A DNA stretch of 64,000 nt, taken from contig NZ_BSUM01000001.1 in NCBI RefSeq assembly GCF_030161595.1, forward strand, positions 1,054,001 through 1,118,000. The letters are read 5' to 3'. Below are positions 63,751-64,000 of this stretch, piece by piece. The translations under genes and the position numbers were made by a program. Position 1 is the stretch's first letter. Every line of letters begins with the position of its first letter. The DNA is from Litorihabitans aurantiacus (GTDB taxonomy: Bacteria > Actinomycetota > Actinomycetes > Actinomycetales > Beutenbergiaceae). Below the pieces are notes generated by a model that did no database searches, had not been told where the DNA came from, and was given only the letters and a program-made list of their open reading frames with translations.

Positions 63751-64000
63751 CGCCGGGAGCAGGGGGAGCACCAGCACGGTCGTGCCCTACGCCGAGCTCC
63801 ACACCCACTCCGCCTTCAGCTTCCTCGACGGCGCGAACCAGCCCGAGGAGCTCGTGGCGGAGGCGGTGCGTCTGGGGCTGTCCGGGCTCGGGCTGACCGA
63901 TCACGACGGTCTGCACGGGGTCGTGCGGTTCGCGAGGGCGGCTGCCGCGGTGAACCTGCCGACCGTCATCGGGGCCGAGCTGGGGCTGGCGGCCGCCACG
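63743..64000 (+). CDS. dnaE2: Error-prone DNA polymerase III alpha subunit DnaE2 (5' end only)
   Basis: The first 86 codons of DnaE2, the catalytic subunit of the SOS mutasome. The PHP domain opening is clear: YAELHTHSAFSFLDGA and GLGLTDHDGLHGVVRFA. The gene runs out of the window. ATG 63743 overlaps the imuB stop by 8 nt. Its place behind imuA and imuB separates it from the replicative DnaE1. Confidence 0.95.
   Translation, partial: MTSAGSRGSTSTVVPYAELHTHSAFSFLDGANQPEELVAEAVRLGLSGLGLTDHDGLHGVVRFARAAAAVNLPTVIGAELGLAAAT

Noticed and set aside
1-64000. Mobile elements, prophage, CRISPR, defence or biosynthetic clusters
   Set aside because: No transposase, integrase, terminal repeats, regular spacer array, toxin-antitoxin pair, or PKS/NRPS-type gene was recognised.

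Overview
The window is a stretch of chromosome from a very GC-rich actinobacterium, most likely order Micrococcales (a Cellulomonadaceae-like lineage). Reasons: a homodimeric aceE next to a DUF3052 gene, DUF3099, DUF3817 and NfeD/QmcA genes of actinobacterial type, GTG starts with 4-base GTGA overlaps, many leaderless promoters, a Gram-positive LexA box, and secreted enzymes ending in SLH-like repeats typical of that order. I see no phage, insertion sequence, integrase or CRISPR array.

Layout. 1-5121: aceE (3' part outside the window), DUF3052, peroxiredoxin, CPBP protease, small lipoprotein, tRNA-Val(UAC), VOC protein. 5155-15569: a probable catabolic gene set for a small nitrogenous (perhaps pyrimidine-like) compound: PDR-type reductase, RidA-like protein, FAD-linked oxidase, PNPOx-like protein, XRE-cupin regulator, amidohydrolase, an NMT1/THI5-type ABC importer, a creatininase-family hydrolase and a MetE-fold protein. 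A 19-bp palindrome in one divergent promoter region has a degenerate copy in a second. 15591-20755: DksA-like protein plus aldo/keto reductase, then a cytoplasmic GH92 mannosidase-like protein followed closely by a GT4 glycosyltransferase. 20752-34634: housekeeping genes (YpfJ protease, BioY, ABC-F, SURF1, fabG-fabI, sixA, serB, glgC and glgA, an ABC ATPase, nfeD-qmcA). 34787-39383: heterodimeric ABC exporter and TrmH-family methyltransferase. 39555-47959: secreted GH29 fucosidase, TetR/MFS pair, LGFP-SGNH hydrolase, CDP-alcohol phosphatidyltransferase. 48172-53148: metQNI importer, TetR/DHA2 exporter pair. 53153-60970: YbaK and YbhB proteins, a 58-residue protein, aldo/keto reductase, cspA, secreted M14 carboxypeptidase with SLH-like repeats, PIG-L deacetylase, DUF3817. 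61174-64000: SOS-controlled imuA-imuB-dnaE2 mutasome, cut by the window end.

Quality warning. Nine otherwise normal genes are broken by apparent one-base deficits, always in G or C runs of 4-6 (12 sites), and two further sites are likely. Adding one base at each restores a full-length family protein whose length is a multiple of three. I therefore annotate these as single genes with probable sequencing or assembly errors rather than pseudogenes.

Expression. At least a dozen genes have a TAnnnT-like hexamer exactly 6 nt before the start codon and no Shine-Dalgarno sequence, which implies leaderless mRNAs. Two drug-exporter genes carry TetR-type palindromes inside their promoters, and the mutasome carries a perfect CGAAC-N4-GTTCG LexA box.
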